5,844 nucleotides of DNA from Candidatus Shapirobacteria bacterium UBA1435 (GTDB lineage: Bacteria; Patescibacteriota; Microgenomatia; UBA12405), in assembly GCA_002329385.1 (NCBI GenBank), contig DCTR01000023.1, positions 1 through 5,844 of the forward strand. The letters run 5' to 3'. The notes beneath the pieces were generated by a model. It had not been told where the DNA came from, searched no databases, and saw nothing but the letters and a program-made list of their open reading frames with translations. This document shows, in pieces, positions 5,825 through 5,844 of this stretch (positions are counted from its first letter, which is position 1; every line of letters begins with the position of its first letter). The translations under genes were made by a program, and so were the position numbers.

Positions 5825-5844
5825 CCTTAGGCTTTTATAAAATG

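Larger units (their letters stand above)
5733..5844 (-). ncRNA. T-box riboswitch leader of proS, 3' part only
   Basis: The minus strand carries the conserved T-box sequence AGGGTGGTACCACG (5798-5785) between a stem III hairpin and an intrinsic terminator, directly upstream of proS. In T-box leaders an uncharged tRNA pairs its anticodon with a specifier codon in stem I and its NCCA end with the UGGN bulge, which stabilises the antiterminator and allows transcription. Here the bulge reads UGGU, which would pair with ACCA and so fits a tRNA with discriminator A, as bacterial tRNA-Pro usually has. Stem I and the specifier codon (expected CCN) lie beyond the right edge. Tandem motif, position and gene together make the call strong, although half the element is missing. 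Confidence 0.93.

Overview
The window is a compact, almost entirely minus-strand gene block. Reading in the direction of transcription (high to low coordinates) it holds: the 3' part of a T-box riboswitch leader; a bacterial-type prolyl-tRNA synthetase (proS); the DNA translocase ftsK; a RodZ-like membrane protein with a helix-turn-helix; two small single-span membrane proteins (DUF948-like and YtxH-like); a short intergenic region with a strong promoter, a palindrome and a terminator-like hairpin; and the first 112 codons of a secreted protein that runs off the left edge. No plus-strand gene is supported. No tRNA, rRNA, insertion sequence or CRISPR array was seen.

The organism is not stated. 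The style of the proteins (short FtsK with a four-helix N-terminus, HTH/TM/Ig-like RodZ relative, tiny DUF948 and YtxH-like membrane proteins), the tight spacing and the lack of Shine-Dalgarno sites at most starts suggest a Candidate Phyla Radiation (Patescibacteria) genome, perhaps Microgenomates-like. This is an inference from protein character, not a database match. TGA is used as a stop and all long frames are intact under the standard bacterial code.

Right end (5609-5844): a textbook T-box decision region. The antiterminator with its UGGUACC bulge competes with a strong intrinsic terminator for the same bases. Stem I and the specifier loop lie outside the window. The leader precedes proS, so uncharged tRNA-Pro is the expected ligand. 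ftsK starts 42 nt after proS, and the RodZ-like gene 5 nt after ftsK, so readthrough could link proline-tRNA charging to chromosome segregation and cell-shape genes.

Middle (806-3910): ftsK and the DUF948-like gene each have the hexamer TATACT exactly 6 nt before their ATG and no Shine-Dalgarno site. This arrangement would produce leaderless transcripts. The DUF948-like and YtxH-like genes overlap by ATGA and are probably translationally coupled.

Left end (1-515): a near-consensus promoter (TTGACT, 17 nt, TATAAT) is covered by a 23-nt palindrome whose two arms are both TTATACACA, the DnaA-box consensus. About 35 nt downstream of the expected start is a hairpin plus T6, followed by a strong Shine-Dalgarno site and the secreted-protein gene, which is clearly more GC-rich than its neighbours. 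A promoter followed by a terminator ahead of a gene suggests attenuation or a very short RNA, and is the least explained part of the window.
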